Source: Paraburkholderia domus (GTDB taxonomy: Bacteria > Pseudomonadota > Gammaproteobacteria > Burkholderiales > Burkholderiaceae). From it: a stretch of DNA of 64,000 nucleotides. Under the pieces are notes generated by a model, which was not told the origin of the DNA, searched no databases, and saw nothing but the letters and a program-made list of their open reading frames with translations. Below are positions 24,505-34,139 of the stretch, in pieces. Both the position numbers and the translations under genes were made by a program. How positions within the stretch are numbered: the stretch's first letter is position 1; the number at the start of each line of letters is the position of its first letter. Location: NCBI RefSeq assembly GCF_905220705.1, contig NZ_CAJNAT010000013.1:116500-180499 (forward strand). The letters run 5' to 3'.

Positions 24505-25452
24505 GTGATTGCAAATCCCATCATTCGCCGTGTTGGCGTGGTCGGCACGGGCGTGATCGGCGCGAGCTGGGCGGCGTATTTTCTTGCTCGCGGTCTCGAG
24601 GTCAGCGCAACAGACCCCGCGCCCGGTGCGCGTGAGCGCCTTGCGCAAGCGATCGCGCTGCATTGGCCGACGCTTGTCAAAAGCGGTCTCGCTGAAGGTG
24701 CTTCGCAGGACAAACTCACCTTCCACGAGTCGCTCGAGGCCGCACTCGAAGGCGTGCAATTCGTCCAGGAAAGCGGCCCAGAACGCATCGATCTGAAGCG
24801 GGCATTGTTCACCCGTATCGATGCGGCGCTTGCCGAAAACGTGCTCATCGCATCGAGTTCTTCCGGTCTCCTGATGAGCGACGTGCAAACGGCGTGCCGT
24901 TATCCGCAGCGCGTGGTGTTGGGACATCCGTTCAATCCGCCGCATCTGATTCCGCTTGTCGAAGTGATCGGCGGAGAGCGTACGTCGCCGGACGCAATCC
25001 AGTGCGCGATGGATTTTTATCGCGCGATCGGCAAACGGCCGATCAATCCGCGCAAGGAAATCAAAGGCCATATCGCCAACCGGCTGCAGGCGGCGTTGTG
25101 GCGTGAAGCGTTTCATCTGGTGTCGATCGGCGCGGCGAGCGTGAGCGATATCGACGCTGCGATCGCGTACGGCCCGGGCCTGCGCTGGGCCGTGATGGGG
25201 CCATTCGCGAACCTGCACCTGTCAGGCGGTGAGGGCGGCATGGAGCATTTGCTCGAGCATCTTGGCGGTCCCATCGAAAGCTGGTGGGCTGATCTCGGCA
25301 CACCGGCGCTTACGCCCAGCCTGAAACAACAGGTTATCGACGGCATCGGCGCAGAGCTTGCCGGCCGCGGTGCTGACCAGATCGCGGCGCAGCGTGACGC
25401 GATGATTCTCGACATGCTGCGTCTCAAGGCGGCGTCGACATCGATCCCATAG
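24505..25452 (+). CDS. 3-hydroxyacyl-CoA dehydrogenase family, L-carnitine-dehydrogenase-like
   Basis: This 315-residue NAD-dependent enzyme has a Rossmann loop (VGVVGTGVIGASWAAYF, about 9-25), the HPFNPPHLIPLVEV block with the catalytic His near 145, and the KEIKGHIANRLQAALWREA segment. The latter two resemble L-carnitine dehydrogenases and lambda-crystallin-like enzymes more than fatty-acid FadB. It oxidises a 3-hydroxy group to a 3-keto group. The start is GTG 24505 after acaggaga. Pairing with a BKACE enzyme is typical for carnitine-type catabolism, so its substrate may be a free 3-hydroxy acid. Confidence 0.85.
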   Translation: MIANPIIRRVGVVGTGVIGASWAAYFLARGLEVSATDPAPGARERLAQAIALHWPTLVKSGLAEGASQDKLTFHESLEAALEGVQFVQESGPERIDLKRALFTRIDAALAENVLIASSSSGLLMSDVQTACRYPQRVVLGHPFNPPHLIPLVEVIGGERTSPDAIQCAMDFYRAIGKRPINPRKEIKGHIANRLQAALWREAFHLVSIGAASVSDIDAAIAYGPGLRWAVMGPFANLHLSGGEGGMEHLLEHLGGPIESWWADLGTPALTPSLKQQVIDGIGAELAGRGADQIAAQRDAMILDMLRLKAASTSIP

Positions 25453-25515
25453 GCGATGGCCGTCACGCCGGGTTATCCACGAATTGCACGAAACATAAAA
25501 TTGACGGAGACAAGC

Positions 25516-26436
25516 ATGAGCGGCAAGCCGAAAGTCATCGTGACCATCGCCCCCACCGGCGGCATGGCCAGCAAAAGACAGAACCCCAACCTGCCGACGC
25601 AGCCCGCTGAAATTGCCGGTGACGTGTACGACTGCTACAACGCCGGCGCAAGCGTCGTCGCGGTGCACGCCCGTTTGCCGGACGACGGCGCGACCTGCGA
25701 CCCGGCGATCTATCGCGACATCAATACGCGAATCCGCGCGAAGTGCGACATCGTGATCAACAACTCGACGGGTGGCGGCGTGCACGGCGAAATGATCGGG
25801 CGCGCGCCGAACGGCTACTGGGAAATCCTCTGGGAAGAACGGCTGAAAGGCCTGGATGGCGGCGCCGAAATGTGCACGCTGGACGCGACGACGATCATCG
25901 CCAGTTTCGACGACAAGGAGGTGTTGATGCACATGTCGCCGCAGCGTTCGATGCATCTCGCGCAGGAAATGAAAAAGCGCGGCATCAAGCCGGAGTGGGA
26001 GGTGTTCAGCCCGACCCATATCGTGCAGGACGTTGCCGCGTTGACCGCAGCCGGTTTCGACGACGAACCGTTCTTTATCAACCTCGTGCTCGGCGCGCAT
26101 CGTGGCTTTCAGAACGCGATGCCCTACACGCCGCGCGTGCTGCAATCAATGGTCGATCTTCTGCCGAAGGGCAGCATCTTCTGCGTGAGCGGCATTGGGC
26201 CGGCGCAGTTGCCGTCGGCGATGAATTCGCTGCTGCTCGGCGGCCACGTGCGCGTGGGGCTTGAGGACAACCTGTACTACGGCCCCGGCGAACTCGCGAC
26301 CAACGTACAACTGACCGAGCGCATCGTGCGCCTTGTGCGGGAGATGGGCTACGAACCGGCAACGCCCGCAGAAGCGCGCGAGATCATGGGCTTGCCGCGC
26401 AAGAACGGCCCACGGCCCGACTTCGCGATGCGTTGA
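25516..26436 (+). CDS. BKACE (DUF849) beta-keto acid cleavage enzyme
   Basis: This 306-residue protein of the 3-keto-5-aminohexanoate cleavage family has the N-terminal 'KVIVTIAPTGGM' strand, the metal region AGASVVAVHARLPDDG, and the C-terminal 'VRVGLEDNLYYGPGELATN' segment. BKACE enzymes transfer the acyl part of a beta-keto acid to acetyl-CoA's CoA, giving acetoacetate and a new acyl-CoA. ATG 25516 follows acggagacaag. Its place after a 3-hydroxy acid dehydrogenase supplies the beta-keto substrate. The side-chain specificity cannot be read by eye. Confidence 0.88.
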   Translation: MSGKPKVIVTIAPTGGMASKRQNPNLPTQPAEIAGDVYDCYNAGASVVAVHARLPDDGATCDPAIYRDINTRIRAKCDIVINNSTGGGVHGEMIGRAPNGYWEILWEERLKGLDGGAEMCTLDATTIIASFDDKEVLMHMSPQRSMHLAQEMKKRGIKPEWEVFSPTHIVQDVAALTAAGFDDEPFFINLVLGAHRGFQNAMPYTPRVLQSMVDLLPKGSIFCVSGIGPAQLPSAMNSLLLGGHVRVGLEDNLYYGPGELATNVQLTERIVRLVREMGYEPATPAEAREIMGLPRKNGPRPDFAMR

Positions 26437-26472
26437 CGCTAGCTGCTGATCACAACAATCAGGAGGCAAACG

Positions 26473-26544
26473 ATGTTGCATTCACATCGGGGATTGGCGC
26501 GAGTGGCGTGCTTGTCGTCGTCGGAGGTGGGCAATGGGTCCTGA
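26473..26544 (+). CDS. Possible 23-residue leader peptide before the aryl-CoA ligase
   Basis: A small ORF starts at ATG 26473 behind a very strong ribosome site (AGGAGG, 26461-26466). It reads MLHSHRGLARVACLSSSEVG and ends at a TGA inside the ligase gene, overlapping its ATG. It may set translation of the ligase by coupling, or be a relic of a lost start. No family is recognised. Confidence 0.3.
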   Translation: MLHSHRGLARVACLSSSEVGNGS

Positions 26545-28426
26545 ACTGACGGGATGGACCGATGCGATGCTCGCGGGCCATGTGCGCCACGGCCGTGACG
26601 CTGGTTTGCCGCTCGCGCAACCGGACATCGTGCGGGAAACGCGGGCGGACGGCGGCTTCGTGCTGCGCTCGCGCACGAAGCTGGCGCCGTATGGACGCAG
26701 CGTCGTCGACTGGCTTGAGCATTGGGCGGCGCTCACACCCGCTACGCCGTTTCTGGCCGAACGGATTCGCGTCGGTGGTGTCGCGCGCTGGCGCATGGTG
26801 AGCTATGCCGAGGCGCTGCGCAGCGTGCGCTCGATTGGCCAGACGCTGCTCGATCTCGACGCCGCGCCGCATCGGCCGGTAACGGTGCTGTCCGATAACA
26901 GCGTCAACCATGCGTTGATGACGCTCGCGTCGATGTATGTCGGACGACCCGCTGCGACGGTGTCGTCGGCCTATGCGCGAATCGCGAAGGATTCGTCGAA
27001 GCTGCACCGCATTTTGCGGCAGCTCGATCCGGCCATGGTCTATGTCGAGGACGGCGACATCTACGGCCCGTCGCTTGCCGCCGCGCCGCTGAGCTGTCCG
27101 GTCGTCGCGACGCACGCGCCGCGGCCGGGCTGGCTGGGGTTCGATACGTTAACGTCGTGCGCGGCGACCGACGCGGTGAGCGCCGCGCATGCACGCATTG
27201 CACCGGGCGATATCGCGAAGCTGCTGCTGACCTCGGGTTCGACGGGCAGTCCCAAGCTCGTCGTCAATACGCACGGCATGCTCAGCGCGAATCAGCAGAT
27301 GATCGCGCAGTGCTGGACGTTCGTCGATCAAACCCCGCCGGTTGTCGTCGACTGGTTGCCGTGGAGTCATACGTTCGGCGCCAATCACAACTTCAACCTG
27401 GTCTTGCGGCATGGCGGCACGCTGTACGTCGACGACGGCCGGCCGGCGCCCGGTCTGATCGAACGCAGCGTCGACAATCTGCGCGACGTTGCGCCGACGC
27501 TCCATTTCAACGTACCACGTGGGTTCGATGCGCTTGCGCCGTTTCTGGAAAACGACGACGTATTTGCTGAGCGCTTTTTCTCCCGTTTGCAGGTGCTGTT
27601 TTATGCGGCGGCGAGCTTGCCGCCACAGTTGCGTGAACGCTTCGAACGCGTGGCGGCACGTCATCGCCGCGCCGATGACGTGCCGGTTTTCTTCGCGTCC
27701 GCGTGGGGCGCGACGGAGACTGCGCCGCTCGTCACCAGTGTGCATTTCCGGCACGACATAGCCGGCAATATCGGCGTCCCGGCGCCGGGCACGGAGCTGA
27801 AGTTCGTCCCGAGCGGCGGCAAGTTCGAAATGCGGGTGCGGGGACCGTCGGTCTTCCCAGGTTATCTGAACGACCCGGACGCGAGCGCCGCGGCCTTTGA
27901 CGAGGAGGGTTTTTATCGGATCGGCGATGCCGGTAAGCTGTGCGACCCCGCCGATCCGAATGCGGGCGTGTTGTTCGACGGACGTGTCGCTGAAGACTTC
28001 AAGTTGTCGAGCGGCACGTGGGTATCGGTCGGCACGCTACGGCTCAACGCGGTGGATGCACTCGCGCCGTTCGCGCTCGACGTCGTGGTCGCCGGTCATG
28101 ATCGCGCTGAGATCGGCTTGCTGATTTTCCCGACCGCGGCGTTGCGCGCGCTTGCACCGGAGCTCGATGCCGCGACGACGGGCATCGAACTGGGCCGTCA
28201 CGAGGCGGTTCGCCGGGCCGTGTGCCGGGGGCTGCGCGGCCTCGCCCGCGATGCCGGCGCGTCGCAACGCGCGGCGCGCGCGGTGATTTTGTCAAAGGCG
28301 CCGTCGCTCGAAGCGGGTGAGATCACCGACAAGGGCTATGTCAATCAACGGGCGGTTTTGAACCTGCGCGAGGAGGAGGTGCAACGGCTCTTTTCCGCGG
28401 ACGACTCGGTGATCGTCATGGAGTGA
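26534..28426 (+). CDS. Feruloyl-CoA-synthetase-like acyl-CoA ligase
   Basis: This 630-residue adenylate-forming enzyme has the AMP-binding loop LLLTSGSTGSPKLVVN (about 230-245), 'WLPWSHTFGANHNFN', and the ASAWGATETAPLV motif. The C-terminal hinge region has FDGRVAEDFKLSSGTWVS, as in feruloyl-CoA synthetase. It probably activates an aromatic or phenylpropanoid acid to its CoA ester. ATG 26534 follows ggaggtggg. It closes the operon, so its acyl-CoA product may feed the crotonase or be the ligand of the BoxR-like regulator. Confidence 0.82.
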   Translation: MGPELTGWTDAMLAGHVRHGRDAGLPLAQPDIVRETRADGGFVLRSRTKLAPYGRSVVDWLEHWAALTPATPFLAERIRVGGVARWRMVSYAEALRSVRSIGQTLLDLDAAPHRPVTVLSDNSVNHALMTLASMYVGRPAATVSSAYARIAKDSSKLHRILRQLDPAMVYVEDGDIYGPSLAAAPLSCPVVATHAPRPGWLGFDTLTSCAATDAVSAAHARIAPGDIAKLLLTSGSTGSPKLVVNTHGMLSANQQMIAQCWTFVDQTPPVVVDWLPWSHTFGANHNFNLVLRHGGTLYVDDGRPAPGLIERSVDNLRDVAPTLHFNVPRGFDALAPFLENDDVFAERFFSRLQVLFYAAASLPPQLRERFERVAARHRRADDVPVFFASAWGATETAPLVTSVHFRHDIAGNIGVPAPGTELKFVPSGGKFEMRVRGPSVFPGYLNDPDASAAAFDEEGFYRIGDAGKLCDPADPNAGVLFDGRVAEDFKLSSGTWVSVGTLRLNAVDALAPFALDVVVAGHDRAEIGLLIFPTAALRALAPELDAATTGIELGRHEAVRRAVCRGLRGLARDAGASQRAARAVILSKAPSLEAGEITDKGYVNQRAVLNLREEEVQRLFSADDSVIVME

Positions 28427-28579
28427 GTTGATCCCGAGCCGGTTTGCACTGAGTCACGCGTGCGCGCGCACGCGAGCGACAAACGTGACCGACGGGCGCC
28501 GCAGGCACGGCCGTGTTCTTGCCGTCGCTCGGGTCCAGCGTCACTTTAGGTGCGAGCGCAGGTGACGGTAACGCCGTAG

Positions 28580-31345
28580 TCACTTTTGACCCTGCGAACG
28601 ACCACCGCCAAGCGCCTCGAGCAGTGGCCGCAAGGCATCCAGTTCCGCGCCGAAACCACTCCAGTCTCCCGCCTTCAATCGCTCGATCGCACGGTTGTAA
28701 TGTGCGAGCGCGTCGCGGGCACGCGCGTCCGCCGTGCCCTGCGGCGGCGATGCGAGCGGGGCACTTTCCTTGAAGAGCGCAGCCAGCGCTTCGCCCAGGG
28801 TTGCTTCCATCACTACCCGATCCCCATACGCCGCGATGACTCGCTTCAACTCCGGTAACTGACCCGACTCCGCGCGCAAGTAGAGCGGAGAGACGTAGAG
28901 GATGGAGTTTTCAATCGGCACGACGAGAAGATGGCCGCGAATCACGCGCGAACCCATCTGGTTCCACAGCGAAATCTGCTGCGAAATCTCGGTGTTCTGC
29001 TGGATGCGGGCCTCGATCTGGAATGGCCCATAGACGAGCTTGTCCTTCGGGAACGCGTAGACGATAAGCTTGCCGTAGTTGGGTGGATCGCAACGCGCCG
29101 CGAGCCAGGCAATCATATTGTCGCGCTGGCTGGGCACCATCGGCAGGATCAGGACGAACTCCTCGTGCGGTTCCTCGGGCAGCCGCATGATCATGTAGTA
29201 GGGCGTCATCGGTGTGCCGGGACTATTCCCACCATCAATGCCAATCAATTCTCGCGGGAACTGCCAGAGATCCTCGCGGTTGTAGAAGACCTCTGCCGCG
29301 TCCATGTGGTAAGCCCGATAAAGTTGCGCCTGAATCTGGAACAGGTCTTCGGGGTAGCGGATATGTTGCTGCAGGTCTTGCGGCATCGCCGCGAGAGGCT
29401 TGAACAGACCGGGGAAGATGCGCTGGTAAGTCCGCAGGATCGGATCGGCGGGATCGCTGATATAGAAATCGACCGTGCCGTTATACGCGTCGATCACCAC
29501 CTTGACTGCGTTACGGATGTAGTTGGCGCCGTCGCCGAAACCCGGCTGGGCGTAGGGGAACCAGCGGCTTGTCGTATAGGCGTCCTGCATCCAGAAAAGG
29601 CGCCCGTTGCTTACGACGAGATAGGGATCATGGTCGAGGCTGAGGAACGGCGCGATCGTACGTACCCGGTCCTGAACGTTACGGTGCAGCAGGATGCGGC
29701 TGGTGTTCGTGATGTAGTCGGTTAGCAGGATGTTCGGATCGTCGAACTGCCAGGCGAAGAGGCTGCGGCGCGCGGTGCTGTCGATGGCAATACCATCGCG
29801 CCCGCTGTAGGTGGTGTAAACGTTGTCCTTGCCCTTGGGGTAGTCGAATTCGGCGACGCTGCCTTTTACGATGACGTAGCCTTCATCACCTTCACCCCCC
29901 TCGCCGAAATACAAACGCGGCTCGCGAATGGCCGGCCCGCCGTGGGTGACGGGCGGAATATCCTGCAGATAGAAGGAGGGCAAACCTTCCGTCGATTTTT
30001 CGGTGACCGGCGACATCACGACGCCGTTGCCGTGTGTGAACAGAAGGTGCAGGTTCACCCAGGTCTGGGCGTTCGCGGGAAGCATCGACGGCGCCAGTTC
30101 GCGGGCCGACAGCATCACCTGCCGGTAACCGGCGTCGAGCCGGTAGCGGTCGATGTCGACGGAGAGAAATTTGTAGTAAGTCCTGATCTCCTGCAACTGC
30201 GCGTAGGTATCCATCAGCGGCTGCACATCCCACAGGCGAATGTTGTCGATGGTCGCGCGATTGGCCGCGAGCGAGGTGAGATTCAATTCCTGCTCGGCCG
30301 GAAACGGCTTTACCGCGATCTGGGTGAGGCCGTAGGCCATTCGCGTGAGCGCGATGTTGTGCTTGATATAGGGCATCTCCAGTTGCAGCTCGCTCGGCTT
30401 GACATAGAGGCGCTGGAACAGTGCCGGGTAGATCAGGGCGAACACGAACGAGGTGCCGAACACCAGCAACACCGAAGCGGCAGGAATTCGATAGTCGCGC
30501 CGGCGCATATTGATCCACGACGCGACGGCTGCGGCGATGGCAAGGACGATGAGCACCCACAAGACCGGGAGCTCGACGTGGAGGTCGGTATAGCCGGCGC
30601 CGACCACGACGCCGTTATCGCCGTAGAGCAGCAAAAAGCGGTCGAGTGCGTAGGACCCAGCCTTCAGGACGAAGAACATACCGAGCAGCGCTGAACCGTG
30701 CGCGGTGGCCGCGGCTGAGAGTCCGCGCGGCGGCCGCTCGAACGTGATGTCGCCGCGTACCCCATAGACCGCGCCTGCAACGATCGCACTGCAAAAGAGC
30801 ACCTGCAGCAGCCAGTTCTTGAACGCAATATAGGTGGGCAGCGAGAACAGATAGAAGCTGATGTCCTGGCCGAAGACAGGATCGCGCTCGCCATAGGGCA
30901 CCTGATGCAGGAAGCGCAGCACCAGGTCCCAGTTGGAGATTTCGCCGGTGGCGAGCATCAGCCCCAGGGCGATAGCGCTGCCGGCAATGCTGGCGCGCCA
31001 GGGAATGCGCGGTGCGAGCTGGTCCGCCAGTTCGCTGATGAACTCAGGTGTACCTGACAGACGGGCCGTTTCCACTTGCCAGCTACCGGGACGCCTCGCG
31101 TAAAGATGCGCAAGGAACCCCGATGCGGCTATTACGCTCGCCGACGCTACTAAAACGGCGGTAAAGAGCAGCGCCTTGGAGGAGACGACCGTCCAGAAAA
31201 CGTCGACATAACCAATTGAAGCAAACCACAGCCAGTCGACCACGACGCCGGTAATGCGCCCGGCGGCGATGAGGCCGCCCACGACGACCGCAACCGTGAT
31301 TGCAGTGCGTCTGAACGGCACGCGAGAGCCTGGTTGCAAACGCAT
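28580..31345 (-). CDS. UPF0182 family membrane protein
   Basis: This 921-residue protein of the UPF0182 (COG1615) family has about seven membrane segments in the first ~320 residues, with a hydrophobic start 'AITVAVVVGGLIAAG'. A large soluble part follows with the family's 'YTTSRWFPYAQPG' and 'FYISDPADPILRTYQRIFPGLF' segments. Function is unknown for the family. ATG 31345 follows AAAGGAGGCG, a near-ideal site. It is transcribed alone and converges on the ligase gene. Confidence 0.9.
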   Translation of the reverse strand: MRLQPGSRVPFRRTAITVAVVVGGLIAAGRITGVVVDWLWFASIGYVDVFWTVVSSKALLFTAVLVASASVIAASGFLAHLYARRPGSWQVETARLSGTPEFISELADQLAPRIPWRASIAGSAIALGLMLATGEISNWDLVLRFLHQVPYGERDPVFGQDISFYLFSLPTYIAFKNWLLQVLFCSAIVAGAVYGVRGDITFERPPRGLSAAATAHGSALLGMFFVLKAGSYALDRFLLLYGDNGVVVGAGYTDLHVELPVLWVLIVLAIAAAVASWINMRRRDYRIPAASVLLVFGTSFVFALIYPALFQRLYVKPSELQLEMPYIKHNIALTRMAYGLTQIAVKPFPAEQELNLTSLAANRATIDNIRLWDVQPLMDTYAQLQEIRTYYKFLSVDIDRYRLDAGYRQVMLSARELAPSMLPANAQTWVNLHLLFTHGNGVVMSPVTEKSTEGLPSFYLQDIPPVTHGGPAIREPRLYFGEGGEGDEGYVIVKGSVAEFDYPKGKDNVYTTYSGRDGIAIDSTARRSLFAWQFDDPNILLTDYITNTSRILLHRNVQDRVRTIAPFLSLDHDPYLVVSNGRLFWMQDAYTTSRWFPYAQPGFGDGANYIRNAVKVVIDAYNGTVDFYISDPADPILRTYQRIFPGLFKPLAAMPQDLQQHIRYPEDLFQIQAQLYRAYHMDAAEVFYNREDLWQFPRELIGIDGGNSPGTPMTPYYMIMRLPEEPHEEFVLILPMVPSQRDNMIAWLAARCDPPNYGKLIVYAFPKDKLVYGPFQIEARIQQNTEISQQISLWNQMGSRVIRGHLLVVPIENSILYVSPLYLRAESGQLPELKRVIAAYGDRVVMEATLGEALAALFKESAPLASPPQGTADARARDALAHYNRAIERLKAGDWSGFGAELDALRPLLEALGGGRSQGQK

Positions 31346-31678
31346 CGCGCCTCCTTTGCCAGGACGCCACTCGTGGCAGGCTGCGATCGGGTCTGCTTAC
31401 ACCGCTGATCCGTCGTGAACCTGGCTGACCGGTATGTCAATGCGCCCGTCGAAGCGGGTGTGCAGGCAACGCATGATTAAGGGCCATAGATAATTGTAGT
31501 CCGGTGAGGCAGGGGGCGTACGCTCGCCCGGTCCGGTGACAAAGACGCGCATGCGAGGATCTCGAGAGAACGCCGGCAATCGCTGCGCAGTGAACGCGGC
31601 GCGCCCTCCATCGCCCGATCGCCGCGGTACGCTTGCTCAGCGAATAGTCGAACTCAACTCACGCGCGACGTGGATGAG
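31346..31678. other. Gap upstream of the UPF0182 gene
   Basis: This 333-base stretch has no convincing gene. A minus-strand ORF at 31397-31579 (60 residues, with 'DYNYLWPLIMRCLHTRFDGR') is open but has no ribosome site. The UPF0182 promoter is expected here; I could not place it. Confidence 0.4.
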
Positions 31679-33172
31679 TCAGGACGGAATGCCGGCGACA
31701 GCCGGCTTGCCCGTCGTCGGCAGCTCGAAGCAGAACGTCGTGCCGGGTCCGGCGCGCGCGATGATGCGTATCTGACTGTGATGCAATTGCAGCATGCGCT
31801 GCACGATCAGCAATCCGAGCCCGCCGCCGCGATGTGCGCCACCTGAGCTGAACGGGCGTTCGAACAGGCCTTCGCGCTGCTCTGCTGGAATGCCCGGACC
31901 GGTGTCGCTGACCGTAATCGATACCTTGCCGTCCTTATGCGCGAGATCGACGTCGATCTCCCCGTCGGCGGGTGTGTGGCGAATCGCGTTGTCGAGCAGA
32001 TTCGTCAGCACGCGCTCGATCATGCCGAGATCGGCGCAGACGGTCGGCAGGCGCGGAGGAATGCTGGCTCGCAGCTGAATGTGCCGCGCCTCGGCCGGCA
32101 ACTCGAATTTCTGGAAGACATCCTGGACCAGATCGACCAGCGAGAATTGTTCGAGCGCCGGTTGCACGTTGCCATGTTCGAGCCGGGCCAGTTCGAATAG
32201 CGCCTGCGCGAGCCGCCCGACCTTGACGCTTTGCGCGAGCGCAATCGCCAGATAGCGTTTGCGCTCTGTTTCGCCGAGTGTGTCGGCCTTGAGCGACAGC
32301 GTCTCCAGGTAGCCATGCAGCGAGGTGAGCGGTGTGCGCAGGTCGTGCGAGATATTGGCGATCAGTTCACGCCGTTGCTGGTCCTGTCTCGACAGCGCAC
32401 GCCACTGGTCGCCAATGCGGTTCGCCATCTGCGCGAACGCGGTTTCGAGCACGGCGATTTCGTCGCGCTGTCCGGCCGGTGCCGAGTGCGGCACGACCGG
32501 CTGGGTGTCGGGCTCGCCGTTAGCATCGAAACGGCGCATAGCGTCGGTCAGCCGGCGCAGTGGCCGCGTGATCAGGCCGAAGGCCGTCAAACCCGCGAGC
32601 AAACCGAACAGCGCGACCAGCGCCATCGACCACAGCGTGGTGCGCAGGACAGAGCTGGCGGCCACGCGCGCGGCGAGCGCGTCGTGCGCCTCGCCGAGCA
32701 GGACGACATAGATATAGCCGGAGGGTTGCTGGCCGCTCAGCTGCAGCGGTGCGGCGCTGAAGACCTTTTTTCCGTCGAGGCTGCGGGGGTCGTCGCCGAG
32801 GATCGGCAATGCATCGCCGGCGATGAATTGCCGGATGGGCGCGAGATCCACCTGCTCGCGCTTGACGTGGCCCTCAGGCGCGTCGTCGCCCTTGATGCGC
32901 CCCTGGTTGTCGAGCAGGTACACCTCGACACTCGGATTCACCAACATCAACTGGCCGAATAGCTGACGCACCGCGTCGGGCCGCAGGCCGTTCGCATCCA
33001 TCAGGGTAGTGCGGTGCGCAATATGGTTGGCGACGTCGCGCGACAGGCTTTGCACGACTTCCTTTTCATGCAGGTCGCTCGAACGGATCTGCAGCCACGC
33101 GGACGCGCCGCAGCATGCCAGCAACAGCGCGGAGAAAACGAGCGAGAGTCGCTGGGTCAGTGTCAGATTCAC
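31679..33172 (-). CDS. Two-component sensor histidine kinase
   Basis: This 497-residue kinase has two membrane segments (about 11-31 and 165-190) around a periplasmic sensor, then a HAMP linker. Its phosphoacceptor His lies in NISHDLRTPLTSLHGYL, and the ATP-binding domain has N-box LLDNAIRHT, DTGPGIP and GGGLGLLIVQR. GTG 33172 is chosen because it overlaps the response-regulator stop by four bases (GTGA). The stimulus is unknown; the divergent DipZ gene suggests envelope redox or thiol status. Confidence 0.88.
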   Translation of the reverse strand: MNLTLTQRLSLVFSALLLACCGASAWLQIRSSDLHEKEVVQSLSRDVANHIAHRTTLMDANGLRPDAVRQLFGQLMLVNPSVEVYLLDNQGRIKGDDAPEGHVKREQVDLAPIRQFIAGDALPILGDDPRSLDGKKVFSAAPLQLSGQQPSGYIYVVLLGEAHDALAARVAASSVLRTTLWSMALVALFGLLAGLTAFGLITRPLRRLTDAMRRFDANGEPDTQPVVPHSAPAGQRDEIAVLETAFAQMANRIGDQWRALSRQDQQRRELIANISHDLRTPLTSLHGYLETLSLKADTLGETERKRYLAIALAQSVKVGRLAQALFELARLEHGNVQPALEQFSLVDLVQDVFQKFELPAEARHIQLRASIPPRLPTVCADLGMIERVLTNLLDNAIRHTPADGEIDVDLAHKDGKVSITVSDTGPGIPAEQREGLFERPFSSGGAHRGGGLGLLIVQRMLQLHHSQIRIIARAGPGTTFCFELPTTGKPAVAGIPS

Positions 33173-33933
33173 GGCGCGTCCTTGTGTGCGCCGGCGGGCG
33201 CGGGCCCGTCGCCTGGAATACCTGGAACACCCGGAACAGCCAGCTTGTAGCCGCGCCCCCAGACCGTCAGGATACGTTCGGGTTGGGCGGGATCGGCTTC
33301 GATCTTCGCGCGCAGCCGGTTGATGTGGGTGTTGACGGTGTGTTCGTAGCCTTCGTGCTGATAGCCCCACACGGCATTGAGCAGGTCCATCCGCGAGAAC
33401 ACTTTGCCGGGATGCTGCGCGAAGAAATACAGCAGGTCGAACTCACGCGGCGTCAGCTCGATGGCCTTGCCGTCGACGCTGGCCTCGCGCGTCAGCGGAT
33501 CGATCGTCAGGCCGGCGATCTGCAGACTGCCCGCGTCGATGCGCGAGTCTTTCGCCATGGCTTCGACGCGCCGCAGCAACGCCTTGACGCGCGCCACCAG
33601 TTCTAGGACGGAGAACGGCTTGGCCAGGTAGTCGTCGGCGCCGAGTTCGAGACCGAGAATCCGGTGGACTTCGCTTGAACGCGCGCTGGTGATGATGATG
33701 GGTGTGTAGCGTGTCATCGCGCGGGCGCGCCGGCAGATTTCCAGACCGTCGACACCGGGCAGCATCAGGTCGAGGATCAGCGCGTCCCAGCCGCCTTGCT
33801 CCAGCAGGCGCAGCCCTTCGTCGCCGTCGGCGCTGTGCACGACTTCGTAGCGCTCGTCGCGCAGATGGAGGCTCAGCACGTGGGCGATGTCGACGTCGTC
33901 TTCGAGGATCAGAATGCGCTTCGGGTGGTCCAT
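33169..33933 (-). CDS. OmpR/PhoB-type response regulator
   Basis: This 254-residue regulator has a receiver (about 5-120, Asp in LILDLMLPG, Lys in YLAKPF) and a winged-helix C-terminus ('LTPREFDLLYFFAQHPGKV', 'TVNTHINRLRAKIE'). It is encoded ahead of its kinase with a four-base overlap. The C-terminal tail is rich in Gly/Pro/Ala. It is divergent from dipZ across ~206 bases containing an AT-rich stretch (about 34047-34070) that could be its binding site. ATG 33933 is preferred to the upstream in-frame codon at 34014. Confidence 0.9.
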   Translation of the reverse strand: MDHPKRILILEDDVDIAHVLSLHLRDERYEVVHSADGDEGLRLLEQGGWDALILDLMLPGVDGLEICRRARAMTRYTPIIITSARSSEVHRILGLELGADDYLAKPFSVLELVARVKALLRRVEAMAKDSRIDAGSLQIAGLTIDPLTREASVDGKAIELTPREFDLLYFFAQHPGKVFSRMDLLNAVWGYQHEGYEHTVNTHINRLRAKIEADPAQPERILTVWGRGYKLAVPGVPGIPGDGPAPAGAHKDAP

Positions 33934-34139
33934 GGAGGGCTTTAGACGCGGGTGAGGGCGTGGTTCACGGCGTTGGGAAAAGTGGCTCCAGCAAAAGCCG
34001 GCACGTTGCGCCATTGTGCAAAATTTTCGGGCCGCGAGTTATCACATTTAATTTAACTTTTCGTGAGGACTTCGATACCCCCCGCGCTCTAGGATGTGGC
34101 CACTTTCATCAACAACTGGCACCCACGCCCGGAACCGAC

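Noticed and set aside
31397..31579. 60-residue minus-strand ORF upstream of UPF0182
   Set aside because: No ribosome site and no recognised family; kept only as a note in the gap entry.
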